Shown: positions 63,972-64,000 of the stretch, piece by piece
How the letters are laid out: every line of letters begins with the position of its first letter
Position numbering within the stretch: the stretch's first letter is position 1
Notes under the pieces: generated by a model
What the model saw: only the letters and a program-made list of their open reading frames with translations
Told to the model about the DNA's origin: nothing
Database searches by the model: none
Assembly: GCF_900091605.1 (NCBI RefSeq)
Contig: NZ_FMCQ01000003.1
Location: 588,771-652,770, forward strand
Source of the DNA: Micromonospora tulbaghiae
GTDB lineage: Bacteria > Actinomycetota > Actinomycetes > Mycobacteriales > Micromonosporaceae
Reading direction: 5' to 3'
DNA length: 64,000 nucleotides
Translations under genes and position numbers: made by a program

Positions 63972-64000
63972 CCCGGCCCGGCCCGGCCCGGCCCGGCCCG
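63972..64000 (+). repeat. CCCGG tandem repeat reaching the window edge
   Basis: At least five units of CCCGG (or GGCCC in another phase) run from 63972 to the window end, just after the last gene. The true length is unknown because it is cut. Confidence 0.85.

Overview
The window is a roughly 72-75% GC stretch of an actinobacterial chromosome, most likely Micromonospora or a close Micromonosporaceae relative. The evidence is the extreme GC-rich third codon positions, frequent GTG starts, TANNNT -10 boxes sitting 6-8 bases before many start codons, and a gene order that matches the mycobacterial truB-ribF-rpsO-pnp-pepR-dapB / thyX-dapA-rnj-ftsK / rimO-pgsA-cinA-clgR-pspA / recA-recX backbone. 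I see no tRNA, rRNA, insertion sequence, prophage or CRISPR array.

Layout. 1-8.1 kb: a truncated membrane protein, then tRNA modification (truB), flavin cofactor synthesis (ribF), S15 and polynucleotide phosphorylase (rpsO-pnp), an M16 peptidase and dapB. 8.1-13.2 kb: GNAT acetyltransferases, a GT87 mannosyltransferase-like membrane enzyme, an AlkX/YcaQ-type DNA glycosylase and a His-rich DUF2752 membrane protein. 13.3-16.8 kb: thyX, dapA and RNase J. 17-24 kb: a secreted streptogrisin-like protease, two YbjN-domain proteins, ftsK, and a guanidinium exporter behind a guanidine-III riboswitch. 24.3-30.5 kb: an ornithine cyclodeaminase-like enzyme, rimO-pgsA-cinA and the envelope-stress set clgR-pspA-pspM. 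30.7-38 kb: a very large cupredoxin/fibronectin protein that has lost most copper ligands, nei, a secreted SH3 protein, a SAM hydroxide adenosyltransferase and a GNAT. 38.1-42.8 kb: the helicase lhr. 43-49.6 kb: a small unknown protein and a complete Mrp/Mnh cation antiporter operon (fused AB, then C, D, E, F, G). 49.6-52.2 kb: a proline-rich leader ORF overlapping two tandem CNNM/CorC-type transporters. 52.3-61 kb: Spo0M, a LysE exporter, a PNPOx-GNAT fusion divergent from a MocR regulator, UdgX, a pterin dehydratase-VOC fusion, an acyl-CoA dehydrogenase and an MFS carrier. 61-64 kb: DUF3046-recA-recX and a BKACE-family enzyme.

Themes. DNA repair genes are numerous (AlkX-like glycosylase, Nei, Lhr, UdgX, RecA, RecX, with ThyX for thymidylate supply). 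Both recA and the AlkX-like gene carry a RecA-NDp (PafBC-type) promoter with identical spacing, and recA also has a LexA-like box. Ion and envelope homeostasis is the second theme (Mrp, CNNM pair, Gdx, Psp).

Least explained signals: (i) four intergenic palindromic elements whose arms share GATC-N5-GTT, two of them clearly homologous including an oriented loop; (ii) the leaderless proline-rich ORF before the CNNM pair; (iii) the copper-ligand-deficient multicopper-oxidase-like protein with three fibronectin domains; (iv) the YbjN pair divergent from ftsK.
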